Of a stretch of 64,000 bases of DNA, positions 34,038 through 42,962 are shown piece after piece. The notes below the pieces were generated by a model, which was given only the letters and a program-made list of their open reading frames with translations, was not told where the DNA came from and made no database searches. Source of the stretch: Flavobacterium flevense (GTDB lineage Bacteria > Bacteroidota > Bacteroidia > Flavobacteriales > Flavobacteriaceae); the NCBI RefSeq assembly GCF_900142775.1, contig NZ_FRCC01000009.1, positions 1 to 64,000 of the forward strand, written 5' to 3'. The position numbers were made by a program, and so were the translations under genes. The stretch's first letter is position 1; every line of letters begins with the position of its first letter.

Positions 34038-34075
34038 ATCTCTTTAAAAAACAGCTGAGACTGAGCTGATTTATG

Positions 34076-34083
34076 TATTTTTG
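34076..34083 (+). promoter_or_regulatory. Probable -7 element of the pseudouridine synthase gene
   Basis: TATTTTTG matches TAnnTTTG, 20 bases before the start codon. Confidence 0.35.
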
Positions 34084-34103
34084 CGCAAATTTCACTTTAG
34101 CTC

Positions 34104-34751
34104 ATGTCACATCAGCATTTTATTCTTCATAAACCTTATGGTTATCTGAGTCAATTTATCTATGAATTGAAACGAAAAAAGAAACTGTTGGGAGAATTGC
34201 ATGATTTTCCTGAAGGAACTATGGCTATTGGACGTTTAGATGAAGATTCTGAAGGTTTGTTGTTACTCACAACGGATGGAAAAGTAAGCGAGCAAATCCG
34301 CTCCCGAAAAGTCGATAAAGAATATTATGTTCAGGTGGATGGAATCATTACCCAAGAAGCTATTGAAGCACTTAAAAAAGGAGTCGAAATAGGTTTTAAT
34401 GGGACTAAGTATATTACCAAACCCTGTGAAGCCCGATTGATCCGGGAAATTCCTGGTTTTGGAGTGAGAGGAAAAAAAATCCGTGACGAGCGTCATGGAC
34501 CTACTTCCTGGGCTTCGATAACTGTTAATGAAGGAAAGTTTCGTCAGGTGCGTAAAATGACTGCTGCTGTTGGATTTCCCACGTTACGTTTGGTTCGGGT
34601 TCGAATAGGAAATGTGCATTTGAACAATTTACAATCAGGAGAGGTGATTGAAGTGGGGAATTTCAATGGCAATGACAATATCAATGGCAATGGCAATGAC
34701 AAAGGCAATGACAATGACAATCTCAAAGAAAATAATCAAATAACCGAATAA
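34104..34751 (+). CDS. RsuA/RluE-type rRNA pseudouridine synthase
   Basis: A 215-residue enzyme converting a specific rRNA uridine to pseudouridine. The catalytic block is AIGRLDEDSEGLLLLTTDG, with the nucleophilic Asp in GRLDEDSEG; HFILHKPYGYLSQF at the start and NEGKFRQVRKMTAAVGFPTLRLVR near the end are the RluE-like signatures. There is no S4 domain, as in RluE (23S U2457 in E. coli). The last roughly 30 residues are an Asn/Gly/Asp/Lys low-complexity tail encoded by 6-base repeats, absent from typical homologues. It lies 18 bases upstream of trmL. Confidence 0.9.
   Translation: MSHQHFILHKPYGYLSQFIYELKRKKKLLGELHDFPEGTMAIGRLDEDSEGLLLLTTDGKVSEQIRSRKVDKEYYVQVDGIITQEAIEALKKGVEIGFNGTKYITKPCEARLIREIPGFGVRGKKIRDERHGPTSWASITVNEGKFRQVRKMTAAVGFPTLRLVRVRIGNVHLNNLQSGEVIEVGNFNGNDNINGNGNDKGNDNDNLKENNQITE
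34664..34728 (+). repeat. Hexanucleotide-like microsatellite in the 3' end of the pseudouridine synthase gene
   Basis: Repeated units GGCAAT and GACAAT (with ATCAAT and GACAAA variants) run for about 65 bases and encode the NGND-type tail. The 6-base period maintains frame, so tail length can vary by slippage. Confidence 0.75.
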
Positions 34752-34769
34752 ACAAATAACCAAATCATA

Positions 34770-35234
34770 ATGCTCAACATCGTTTTAGTAGAACCTGAAA
34801 TACCTAATAATACCGGAAATATTGGTCGTTTGTGTGTAGGAACCGAAAGCCGTTTGCATCTGATTCACCCGTTTGGGTTTGTGATCAACGATAAAAATTT
34901 AAAACGTTCGGGTTTGGATTATTGGATACATCTTGACGTTACCGAATATCAAAATGTAGCCCAATGGATGACTCAAATTCCGGATCAATCCCGTGTTTTT
35001 ATGATGAGTTCTCATGCCGAGAAATCCTATTTGGAAACCGAATTTCAGGATGGCGACTGGTTGGTATTTGGTAAAGAAAGCGTTGGTTTAAGTGCAGAAT
35101 TTCTAGCTTTATTTGATAAAAAAAATCAATTAAAAATCCCTATGTCTCCTTTAATCAGAAGTTTTAATATTGCTAATTCGGTGGCTTTTGTAGTTGGTGA
35201 AGCGAAAAGGCAGATTGCAGCAGGAAAAATTTAG
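34770..35234 (+). CDS. trmL: tRNA (cytidine/uridine-34 2'-O)-methyltransferase
   Basis: A 154-residue SPOUT methyltransferase that methylates the wobble ribose in tRNA-Leu isoacceptors. The N-terminal LVEPEIPNNTGNIGRLC, the middle LVFGKESVGLSAEFL and the C-terminal knot sequence PMSPLIRSFNIANSVAFVVGEA are the TrmL signatures. It is a single-domain dimeric enzyme of normal length. It lies 18 bases downstream of the pseudouridine synthase gene, forming a small RNA-modification pair. Confidence 0.95.
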   Translation: MLNIVLVEPEIPNNTGNIGRLCVGTESRLHLIHPFGFVINDKNLKRSGLDYWIHLDVTEYQNVAQWMTQIPDQSRVFMMSSHAEKSYLETEFQDGDWLVFGKESVGLSAEFLALFDKKNQLKIPMSPLIRSFNIANSVAFVVGEAKRQIAAGKI

Positions 35235-35533
35235 ATTTCAGAAAGCAGAATAGAGAAAATAGATTCTAGAATATAGAAAGCAGATTTAAGAAAAATTAAG
35301 AAAAAAACTTAATAAACTTAAATCTCTTAATGGTTTATAAAAAATTAGTTTTCAATCTTCTTATATGCCCTTTTCAAGACTATCTATTTAAAAAGCTTTA
35401 AATATCCTTATATGACTTATATGGTTCATAAAAAACTAGTTTCACAAAATACATAATTTGCGAATTTGCGGTAAATTAATTTAGCACAGATTATAAAACT
35501 TTGTGCCCTTTGTGGTTAAATACTTTTTTTTAG
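35235..35533. repeat. Intergenic patchwork of genus-type repeat fragments
   Basis: No gene is seen. Recognisable pieces are AGATTCTAGAATATAGAAAG (35261-35280), CTTAAATCTCTTAATGGTTT (about 35319-35338) and CCTTATATGACTTATATGGT (about 35405-35424), both like the big hairpin at 23689-23813, then AATTTGCGAATTTGCGGT (35455-35472), which equals the invariant arm of the 192-bp array at 46131-46898, and CTTTGTGCCCTTTGTGGTTA. It looks like a sink for repeat fragments. Confidence 0.65.
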
Positions 35534-36319
35534 TTAAGAAATCACAAACTTTCCTTTTGTAGCATCAAAAACAATATGTTCGTCTTTGAACAAGGTATTA
35601 AAACTTCCTTTAGAAATAAAATTACAAGGTTCGTCCTGAACTACAGTTTCCGGTGTCATGATAATCATTTCGTCACTTAATTGAATGGCCATGTCAATAT
35701 CGTGAGTAGAAAACAGAATGCATTTTTGGGTTTCCTGAGTGAGTTTTTTCAGGAGTTTGAACAAGGCAACTTTGTGTAATAAATCTAAATGTGTAGTAGG
35801 TTCATCTAAAATAATTAAAGGTGTGTCCTGCGCCAAAGCTCTTGCAACCAATACTTTTTGCAATTGTCCATCGCTAATTTCGTAATGCTTTTTAGAAGCT
35901 AAGTGTTCAATTTGCGTAAGCGCTAATGCCTGATTCACTTTTTGGGTGTCTTCATCGGTTAAGGTTCCAATCCAGTTCGTGTAAGGCTGTCTGCCCAGCG
36001 CGACCAATTCAAAAACCGTCAGATTACTTGGCGGTAATTTCTCAGTTAAAACCAGACTTAAGTTTTTGGCTAATGCCAAAGCATTCATTTGGTGGACGTT
36101 TTTTTCGTTTAAAAAAATAGTTCCGGAAATGGTTTTTTGGATTCCGGTAATGGTGCGTAATAAAGTTGATTTCCCCACACCATTGGCGCCAATAAGTGCA
36201 ATGAGCTTTCCTCTTTCTAAGGTTATATCAATATCAGAAGCTATTATAGTTTGTTCTTTTTTATTAGAATAACCAATGCTAATTTTACTGGTTTGTAATA
36301 TGGTTTTGGATGTAATCAT
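35534..36319 (-). CDS. ABC transporter ATP-binding protein (FepC/BtuD type)
   Basis: A 261-residue ATPase. The Walker A motif is GANGVGKST near residue 44, Walker B is PLIILDEPT near 165, and the switch histidine is in FSTHDID. The signature motif reads ISDGQLQKV rather than LSGGQ, a variant seen in iron-chelate and B12 importers. LGRQPYTNWIG near 113 is also characteristic of that group. No permease or binding protein is adjacent; instead it follows, two bases apart, an exporter-type ABC gene on the same strand. Partners must be elsewhere. Confidence 0.88.
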   Translation of the reverse strand: MITSKTILQTSKISIGYSNKKEQTIIASDIDITLERGKLIALIGANGVGKSTLLRTITGIQKTISGTIFLNEKNVHQMNALALAKNLSLVLTEKLPPSNLTVFELVALGRQPYTNWIGTLTDEDTQKVNQALALTQIEHLASKKHYEISDGQLQKVLVARALAQDTPLIILDEPTTHLDLLHKVALFKLLKKLTQETQKCILFSTHDIDMAIQLSDEMIIMTPETVVQDEPCNFISKGSFNTLFKDEHIVFDATKGKFVIS

Positions 36320-36321
36320 GT

Positions 36322-38076
36322 TTATTGAGCCAGTGAAAATTGAGAATCATACAGGTTTTTATAGTAACCGGATTCTTTGTTAATCAGTTCCTGATGTGTG
36401 CCTTCCTCAACAATTAATCCTTTGTCCATAACCAAAATTTTATCAGCATTGACAATGGTTGCCAGTCGATGTGCAATGACAATCGACGTTCTTCCTTTAG
36501 TAATCGTTTCGGTAGCACGCTGAATCAATTCTTCCGAATACGTGTCGATTGATGAGGTGGCTTCGTCCAAAATCAAAATACTGGGATTGCTTACATAAGC
36601 TCTTAAAAAAGCAATCAGTTGGCGTTGTCCGGAAGACAACATTACTCCGCGTTCTTTTACGTCAAAATCATAATTATCAGGTAAGCTCATGATAAAATTA
36701 TGAACTCCTATTTCTTTTGCGGCAGCATAAACATCTTCTCGTGTAATTTCAGGATTGTTTAGCGTGATATTATTATAAATGGTGTCTGCAAATAAAAATA
36801 CATCCTGCAATACAATGGCAATTTGTTTTCTAAGAGAACTCAAAGTATAGTTTTCTATGTCTTCGTTATCGATACAAATTGTTCCGCTTTTTATTTCGTA
36901 AAAGCGATTCAATAAGTTAATAATAGTCGATTTTCCGGCTCCGGTAGAACCTACAATAGCTATAGTTTCGCCTGAATTCACACTCAGATTAATGCCTTTT
37001 ATCACTTCTTCATTTTCAATATAACTGAAATAAACATCTTTAAAAGTTATATTACCATCAAAAACCGCTGCTTCAATTTTTCCGGTATCCTGAATCTGAT
37101 CTTCCGTGTCTATGATTTCAAAAACACGGTTGGCAGCAATCATTCCCAGCTGCATCTCGTTGAATTTATCCGCAATTTGGCGCAAAGGGTTGAACAGCAT
37201 TCCGATAAACATAGTGTATGAAAACAAATCTCCAAAAGTCGTAAAATTATCACCATTCAGGATTTTAATTCCTCCGTATAATACAATAAAACCCAGTGTT
37301 AGTGACGAAATAATATCGGCAATAGGGAAGAAGATGGAGTTATAAAGAATGGTTTTTATCCAGGCATTTTGATGTTTTTCGTTAATACCTTTGAATTTTT
37401 CCGATTCAATTTCTTCCCTGTTGAACAATTGTACAATCTTCATTCCGGTAACACGTTCCTGCACAAAGGTGTTCATATTGGCAATTTGTGTTCGTACTTC
37501 TTCAAAAGCAACTTGCATTTTACGTTGGAAAATTCGGGTAATAAAAACTAAAATGGGCATAGCTACAATTACAATCCATGTCAATTTCCAGTTCATGTAA
37601 AACATAAAGATAAGTACAACAACCATTTTCATCAGGTCACTTATAATCATGAATAATCCCTGGCTGAAGATTCGTGCAATAGACTCAATATCAGAAACCG
37701 AACGGGTTACAAGTTGGCCCACAGGAACCAAATCAAAATATTTCATTCGAAAACTTAAAATGTGCTTGAACAGTTTAATCCGGATGTCTTTTACAATATC
37801 CTGTCCCAGCCAGTTTGCCCAATACACAAAATAAAATTGCGAAAAAACCTCGAACAAAAGTACAATTCCCATCAAACTGATGTAAAACAAAAGTCCGTTA
37901 GCGTCTTCGGTCTGGATGTAACCATCCACCGTTTGCTTCAGTAAATACGGGCGTAAAGCCGCAAAAAGAGATAGAGAAACGGCAAAAATAACGACGCCAT
38001 TAAAACGCCATTGGTACGGTTTTGTATATTGTAATATTCTTTTGAATAATCGGGTATCGAATGCTTTTGCTTTCAT
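36322..38076 (-). CDS. ABC exporter with fused membrane and ATPase domains (MsbA-like)
   Basis: A 584-residue half-transporter. Six membrane helices span about 20-320, and the ATPase domain about 340-584. ATPase motifs are IVGSTGAGKST (Walker A), VMLSSGQRQLIAFLRAY (signature), SILILDEATSSID (Walker B) and IVIAHRLATI (switch histidine). The signature reads SSGQR in place of SGGQR. Family members export lipids or drugs; the substrate is not evident. It is transcribed first in a two-gene unit with the FepC-type ATPase. Confidence 0.92.
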   Translation of the reverse strand: MKAKAFDTRLFKRILQYTKPYQWRFNGVVIFAVSLSLFAALRPYLLKQTVDGYIQTEDANGLLFYISLMGIVLLFEVFSQFYFVYWANWLGQDIVKDIRIKLFKHILSFRMKYFDLVPVGQLVTRSVSDIESIARIFSQGLFMIISDLMKMVVVLIFMFYMNWKLTWIVIVAMPILVFITRIFQRKMQVAFEEVRTQIANMNTFVQERVTGMKIVQLFNREEIESEKFKGINEKHQNAWIKTILYNSIFFPIADIISSLTLGFIVLYGGIKILNGDNFTTFGDLFSYTMFIGMLFNPLRQIADKFNEMQLGMIAANRVFEIIDTEDQIQDTGKIEAAVFDGNITFKDVYFSYIENEEVIKGINLSVNSGETIAIVGSTGAGKSTIINLLNRFYEIKSGTICIDNEDIENYTLSSLRKQIAIVLQDVFLFADTIYNNITLNNPEITREDVYAAAKEIGVHNFIMSLPDNYDFDVKERGVMLSSGQRQLIAFLRAYVSNPSILILDEATSSIDTYSEELIQRATETITKGRTSIVIAHRLATIVNADKILVMDKGLIVEEGTHQELINKESGYYKNLYDSQFSLAQ

Positions 38077-38106
38077 TTTTTTTAAGCTGAATTAATATCA
38101 GTTTTC

Positions 38107-38193
38107 TTTAGGAGCTATTTCCTGCTGTTCATTACAATCTTGTTCGCCGAAACCCGGCTTCACAAGGATTTCCATTGCCATCAGGGCTAGGGA
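38107..38193. repeat. Interspersed hairpin repeat, copy C (reverse orientation)
   Basis: AGGAGCTATTTCCTGCTGTT and AAGGATTTCCATTGCCATCA are the reverse-complement counterparts of the right and left arms of copy A (3242-3318). The centre is a different hairpin around CGCCGAAACCCGGCTTCAC. It lies between the MsbA-like gene and truA, upstream of the former. Confidence 0.65.
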
Positions 38194-38259
38194 AATGGTA
38201 TGTTTTCAAAATTAGTCTTTAGTTCTTAGATTTTAGTACTAAGGACTAGTGACTAATTA

Positions 38260-39030
38260 CTAATCATCTATATATGGATATTCAATTTTAGTTAAATACA
38301 ATCCGTGTGCCGGGACTGAAAATCCGGCTTTTTCTCTGCTTTTACTTTCGATAATGGCATTAAAATCGGTTAATGTTATTTTGTGTAAACCAATATTGAC
38401 CAAAGTTCCCACAATAGAACGCACCATATTTCTTAAAAACCGATTGGCCGAAATGGTGAAAATTAATTTATTTTCTTCTTTTTTAGCTCCGCTCTGTTCG
38501 GCTTTACCTCGAGTCCAATAAGCTTCAAAAATAGTACAATCAAACGTATTTACATCAGTATTTACCTTTGAAAAACTTTGAAAATCAGTGTGATTAAATA
38601 ATAATTTGGCGGCTTCATTCATCAAATCAATATCTAACTCTTGATGAAAGTACCAACTTTGCTCTTGTGAAAAAACATCTTTATAACTATTGATATGGTA
38701 TTCATAAGTCCTTTTAGTTGCATCAAAACGAGCGTGTGCTTCGCTGTCAACAGGGAAAATATTATAAATAACAATGTCTTTAGGAAGATAGGAATTGAGC
38801 TTGTGAATTAATTTTGGAATATCAAAATCAGCTTCAAAATCAAAATGAGCATACATTTCGCTGGCATGTACTCCGGTGTCAGTACGACCGGCTCCCATTA
38901 AATTAATTTCAGAATTTAACAAAACAGAAAACGCTTTGTTCAGGGTTTCCTGTACTGAAGCGGCATTAGGCTGAATTTGCCAACCATGATAAGCGGTTCC
39001 GTTGTAGGCTAATTTTATAAAATATCTCAA
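38260..39030 (-). CDS. truA: tRNA pseudouridine(38-40) synthase
   Basis: A 256-residue enzyme that isomerises uridines 38-40 in the anticodon stem-loop. The catalytic aspartate lies in MGAGRTDTGVHASEMYAHFD; the N-terminal FIKLAYNGTAYHGWQIQPN and the C-terminal FLRNMVRSIVGTLVNIG complete the TruA pattern. Length is typical. It is monocistronic, flanked by repeat-bearing intergenic regions on both sides. Confidence 0.96.
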   Translation of the reverse strand: MRYFIKLAYNGTAYHGWQIQPNAASVQETLNKAFSVLLNSEINLMGAGRTDTGVHASEMYAHFDFEADFDIPKLIHKLNSYLPKDIVIYNIFPVDSEAHARFDATKRTYEYHINSYKDVFSQEQSWYFHQELDIDLMNEAAKLLFNHTDFQSFSKVNTDVNTFDCTIFEAYWTRGKAEQSGAKKEENKLIFTISANRFLRNMVRSIVGTLVNIGLHKITLTDFNAIIESKSREKAGFSVPAHGLYLTKIEYPYIDD

Positions 39031-39384
39031 GTTTTTAATCTCAAAGTTTCAGAGTTTCAAAGGTACAAAAAAGAAGCTATGGTACTGAGATGCCCAGTTG
39101 CTAAGTTTTTGTTAAGAGATGCCTGATAACGAATTTTATCAAAGTTTCGAGGTTAAAAAGTTTTCGCCACGAATTACACCAATAAACACAAATTACCTCT
39201 CGTTTTAATTACCTGAATCTGCCAAGGCAGATAAAAATCTGTGCCATTCGATTTTAATTTTAATTAGAATTAGTGGCAATTGGTGTACAACTTTTTTAAA
39301 CAAAGACTCTGTAGTTGAATAACCAATTTTGAAGCTCTGGAAAACTTAGTATCTTAGCATACTAAAATCTCAGGTTATAAAAAA
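39031..39384. repeat. Repeat-bearing intergenic region with a promoter-like element
   Basis: No gene is seen. CGCCACGAATTACACCAAT (about 39166-39185) is partly complementary to ATTAGTGGCAATTGGTGTA (about 39269-39287), and a small CTGCCAAGGCAG hairpin lies between them. The last 60 bases carry TTTTG followed after 18 bases by TATCTTAG, a plausible promoter for the phosphodiesterase gene at 39385. Confidence 0.5.
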
Positions 39385-39882
39385 ATGAAAAAAATCCTTT
39401 TGCTTTCTGATACCCACAGCCATATTGATGATGCTATTTTGAAATATGTAAATCAAGCGGATGAGGTTTGGCATGCCGGAGATATTGGTGATCTGAAAGT
39501 AACGGATACTTTGAAAAAAATAAAACCTTTGCGTGCTGTTTACGGTAATATTGATGATGCTCAGGCGCGCTTGGAATTTCCGTTGCACAACAGGTTTATG
39601 TGTGAAGAGGTTTCAGTATGGATAACACATATTGGCGGATATCCGGGAAAATACAACCCGAATATAAAAGTTGAAATAGCAACGAATCCTCCTCAATTAT
39701 TCATCTGCGGACATTCACATATTTTAAAAGTAATGTTTGATAAAAAACATAATCTTTTACATATGAATCCCGGTGCTTGCGGGAAAAGTGGATTCCATCA
39801 GGTTCGTACGATGTTGCGCTTTGTGATTGAGGGAGATAAAATTAAAGATTTGGAAATTATTGAACTCGGAAAAAGAGGCTGA
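39385..39882 (+). CDS. YfcE/MJ0936-type metallophosphoesterase
   Basis: A 165-residue calcineurin-like phosphodiesterase. The metal ligands appear in order: LLLSDTHSHID, EVWHAGDIGD, AVYGNIDD, ITHIGGYPGKY and FICGHSHILKV, ending with MNPGACG. The family hydrolyses small phosphodiesters; the natural substrate is usually unknown. There is no signal peptide, so it is cytosolic. Its stop codon abuts directly the stop codon of the convergent histidine kinase gene, with no terminator between. Confidence 0.92.
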   Translation: MKKILLLSDTHSHIDDAILKYVNQADEVWHAGDIGDLKVTDTLKKIKPLRAVYGNIDDAQARLEFPLHNRFMCEEVSVWITHIGGYPGKYNPNIKVEIATNPPQLFICGHSHILKVMFDKKHNLLHMNPGACGKSGFHQVRTMLRFVIEGDKIKDLEIIELGKRG

Positions 39883-41580
39883 TTATTTCGCATATTCAAT
39901 AGGAACAGTAATCTCAATTCGGGTTCCTTCTTTTGGTTTTGAAATGATTTTAAATTTTCCATTCATGGTGTTTATTCTGGCCTTAATCTGGTTAAGTCCA
40001 AAACCTTCAATGGTTTGGTATTGATTGATTTCAAAGCCTTTTCCATTATCGCTTACCACAATACGCAATTGCGAATTTATTTCTTTTAAACTTAGTTTTG
40101 CCTTATTGGCTTCACTGTGTTTAATAATGTTGTTTAATAATTCACTAATTATAAAATACATTCTCATTTCGTAATCCTCATTGTAGCGGGTTTCATTAGA
40201 AACACTACTGGAATATTCAAAATGAATAGTAGAGTTTGAATTCATTTCACATAAATCATTCAGAGCAAAAAATAATCCAAAACGCGCTAATAACGATGGT
40301 AAAAGCTGGTGTGATAAGTCGCGTATTTTATAATGTGCCTGAATCAGGATTGCTTTAGTTTTTGTTATTTCTTCGGAGTTATTTTTGTTTTTTGTAGAAA
40401 ACACACTCAGATGTAAAGCAGCCGATGAAAGTAAAGCACTAATGTTGTCATGCAGGAATGCGGCAATTTTTTTTCGTTCAATTTCTTGTCCGTTTATGGA
40501 AGCTGTGATAATATTTTCCTGAATCTTACTTTCAATATTTTTAAGCTTGTTTTTTTGTTTTAATTTGTTGTTTTGAAAATACAAATAAGAGAAAACAATA
40601 ATCAAAAGCAGTATTGAGATAATAGTGATACTGTACAACTTATTTTTGGATTGTTTTTCCAGTAAAATTTGGTGCTGTGTTTTGTATTCTGTTTTGATGT
40701 TGTCAATTTCTCTTCTGTATTCATCAATTTCCAGATTGATACCGGCAACGTTCAGTTTTTTTAATTTGTCTTCGTTGTTAATTTTCGCAGTAAGTTCATT
40801 GTAAGCCTTAAGATATTCGTAGGCTTTTTTAAAATGTCCTGTTTTAAATAAAAATTTAGAATATTCCTGATAGGCAAAGGATAAGTCTGATTTTTCATTT
40901 CCTTCTTCTCCCAGTTTGATAGCCTGGTCAAAATAAAAAGTAGCTTTTTGGGCGTTGTTTAAATGGGAATAATACATGCCGTTTAACATTTTTAATGCTA
41001 CTATGGTTGTTTCATCTCCATGTTTTTTATGGTGTTTATTGACATAGTTGAGATAGGGAAATCCTAAACTAAATTTATTGATGTCAAAATAAGCCCAGGT
41101 GATATTCAGCTTTGTTAAAATAATTTCGGAAGAGTCAGCAGATTTAATGCTGTATTCAAGCGATTTTTTATAATAGTAAATTCCTTTAGCATATTCTTTT
41201 TTGTCAAAACAATAAATGTTGCCTAAGTTGTTGTTTAACCAGTTTTTTAGATGGTTGTTATCTGTTTTATTAGCATGAATAAGTCCTTTTTTATAATAAA
41301 ACAATGCTTTTTCATATTCTGCTAACTGATCAAAATTAGCTGCAATGGTATTATAAGACAAGGCAATCAGGTTGTCGTCTTTTAATGAAATTGCCAGGCT
41401 TAAAGCATTGCGGGAAAGAATTAATGATTTTTCATAATTCTCGGCTCTCATTAATCGGGTTGCTTCCTGAGTTAAAGCAGTGGTTTCAGTATGTAACGAA
41501 TTTTTAGTTTGGGCATACAACAAGTCAGTAATACTAATAAATAGTGCAAACAACAAATAGTAGAGACGTGTATAGTGCAT
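39883..41580 (-). CDS. TPR-containing sensor histidine kinase
   Basis: A 565-residue kinase. A signal peptide (1-23, LLYAQ) is followed by about six tetratricopeptide-type helical repeats in the periplasm (about 30-280; for example EYEKALFYYKKGLIHA). A coiled stretch, one membrane helix (about 310-330, LYSITIISILLLIIVFSYLYF in part) and the cytosolic kinase come next. The phosphoacceptor region is ERKKIAAFLHDNISALL, and ATP-binding motifs are ISELLNNIIKHSEA, DNGKGF and EGFGLNQIKARI. This is the NarX/LytS-like HisKA_3 architecture and pairs with the LuxR-type regulator 17 bases upstream. Confidence 0.92.
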   Translation of the reverse strand: MHYTRLYYLLFALFISITDLLYAQTKNSLHTETTALTQEATRLMRAENYEKSLILSRNALSLAISLKDDNLIALSYNTIAANFDQLAEYEKALFYYKKGLIHANKTDNNHLKNWLNNNLGNIYCFDKKEYAKGIYYYKKSLEYSIKSADSSEIILTKLNITWAYFDINKFSLGFPYLNYVNKHHKKHGDETTIVALKMLNGMYYSHLNNAQKATFYFDQAIKLGEEGNEKSDLSFAYQEYSKFLFKTGHFKKAYEYLKAYNELTAKINNEDKLKKLNVAGINLEIDEYRREIDNIKTEYKTQHQILLEKQSKNKLYSITIISILLLIIVFSYLYFQNNKLKQKNKLKNIESKIQENIITASINGQEIERKKIAAFLHDNISALLSSAALHLSVFSTKNKNNSEEITKTKAILIQAHYKIRDLSHQLLPSLLARFGLFFALNDLCEMNSNSTIHFEYSSSVSNETRYNEDYEMRMYFIISELLNNIIKHSEANKAKLSLKEINSQLRIVVSDNGKGFEINQYQTIEGFGLNQIKARINTMNGKFKIISKPKEGTRIEITVPIEYAK

Positions 41581-41597
41581 GCCGGTAAAATTGAAAT

Positions 41598-42260
41598 CTA
41601 AGATTTTATTAAATTATTTTTCAGAGCAAATTTGACTAAGCTAATAGTGTTTTTGGCCTGAAGTTTTTTCATGATATTTTTTCGGTGTGTTTCCACAGTG
41701 TTGGCACTAATGAATAATTGATCTGAAATTTCTTTTCCGCTAAACTCTAAAGCAATTAATGTAATAATTTCAATTTCTCTTGATGTGAGTTGATAATCAG
41801 GGTTGAGTTTGCTTTTATTGAGTTTGGAATTGTTTTTAGTAGCCGAAGAAAAAATGATTTCCCGTACCCGGCTGCAAAAATATTCTTCATTATTACTTAC
41901 AACTTCAATGGCTTCCACAATGTTTTCTCCGGCACATTGTTTAGTCAGATAGCCACTGGCACCTAATTTCATAACTTCCTGTATTATTTTTATATCATCA
42001 TAGGTTGACAGTACAATCACTTTACAGGGAAATCCTTTTTTTGAAAATTCTTTTAGCACTTCTATACCGTCTTTTTCAGGCATACTGATGTCTAAAATTA
42101 ATATATCAGTAGCGTTGTTGCTGACTTCTTCATAAAGAGTCGTTCCTTTTAAAGAATACCCTATTACCTGGAAGTTGGGGATGGCATTTAACAGTGTACG
42201 CATGCCCACAATTAATACCTGATGGTCGTCGGCAATATGAATTCGTATAGGGGTTTCCAT
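41598..42260 (-). CDS. NarL/LuxR-family response regulator
   Basis: A 220-residue two-domain regulator. The receiver (1-120) holds ADDHQV, the phosphoacceptor Asp57 in LILDISMPEKDG, the LSTYDD switch and YLTKQCAGE with the conserved lysine. The C-terminal LuxR helix-turn-helix (about 155-220) reads LTSREIEIITLIALEFSGKEISDQLFIS and ANTVETHRKNIMKKLQ in parts. It is encoded immediately upstream of the TPR histidine kinase and is its likely target. Regulated genes cannot be read from sequence. Confidence 0.95.
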   Translation of the reverse strand: METPIRIHIADDHQVLIVGMRTLLNAIPNFQVIGYSLKGTTLYEEVSNNATDILILDISMPEKDGIEVLKEFSKKGFPCKVIVLSTYDDIKIIQEVMKLGASGYLTKQCAGENIVEAIEVVSNNEEYFCSRVREIIFSSATKNNSKLNKSKLNPDYQLTSREIEIITLIALEFSGKEISDQLFISANTVETHRKNIMKKLQAKNTISLVKFALKNNLIKS

Positions 42261-42302
42261 AAAATGATTTCTAATATTTTCAAATGTATAAAAAAAAGAT
42301 CA

Positions 42303-42332
42303 CAAAAAAACCCGAATGTAAAATTCGGGTTT
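42303..42332 (-). terminator. Intrinsic terminator of the DUF4293 gene
   Basis: The 10-bp stem AAACCCGAAT/ATTCGGGTTT (42308-42317 and 42323-42332) is followed on the minus strand by seven or eight T. Confidence 0.8.
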
Positions 42333-42363
42333 CCTTCGCACTAATAAATTAAAATTTATAGGT

Positions 42364-42777
42364 TTACCTCAATCGATCCACAGATTTTACAAGATCTTCA
42401 TCCTTTTTGATCGCTTTATTAGCTAAAACTAATGCTACGATAGCAAAAATAGGCAGAAACATCCCAATACCTTTCTCAGAAACCTCAGGGGCTTCTCCAG
42501 ATAAATTTAATGAATGATATAAAAACAATCCTAATAAAATCAAATTTAATATGATATTCAATCTGCCGATAACAAATTGATTTTGTCTTTTTTTATAGGA
42601 TAAAATACTTAATACTGAGAGTGTTGTGCTTAATCCGAATAAAATTACATATAACTGGTTTTGCATAAATAAAAATGATTTACCGTCATTAAGTGTCCAT
42701 AATGGAAAAATAAAAGGCAAAACACCTGTAATTACAAAAGCGATAAGTAAATATATGGTTTGGATTCTTTGTATCAT
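42364..42777 (-). CDS. DUF4293 membrane protein
   Basis: A 137-residue membrane protein with four hydrophobic helices. I place the start at the ATG at 42775-42777, because MIQRIQTIYLLIAF is the standard beginning of DUF4293 proteins; the open frame runs 35 residues further upstream through non-family sequence. The family is Bacteroidota-specific and of unknown function, commonly encoded beside rho, as here, where rho is divergent 185 bases away. Confidence 0.88.
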   Translation of the reverse strand: MIQRIQTIYLLIAFVITGVLPFIFPLWTLNDGKSFLFMQNQLYVILFGLSTTLSVLSILSYKKRQNQFVIGRLNIILNLILLGLFLYHSLNLSGEAPEVSEKGIGMFLPIFAIVALVLANKAIKKDEDLVKSVDRLR

Positions 42778-42962
42778 TATCTCAATATTGTTGTACAAAA
42801 ATATATTTTTCTTTTTATAAAATACTATTGTATGATAAAATTTTATTCGTATTATTGCAATACAATACCGTAAGCACTTCATACTGCGGTGAATTCATAA
42901 TAAAAAAAACACACCCAATCTTTTTTCAAGATTCCCCATTTAATTAAATTCATAGAACATTC

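Noticed and set aside
39031-39384. Possible small gene or insertion-sequence remnant
   Set aside because: No frame of useful length or transposase similarity; the inverted words match genus-type intergenic repeats.
42778-42882. 35-residue upstream extension of the DUF4293 protein
   Set aside because: The family begins MIQRIQTIYLL; the extra sequence is AT-rich leader with no similarity.
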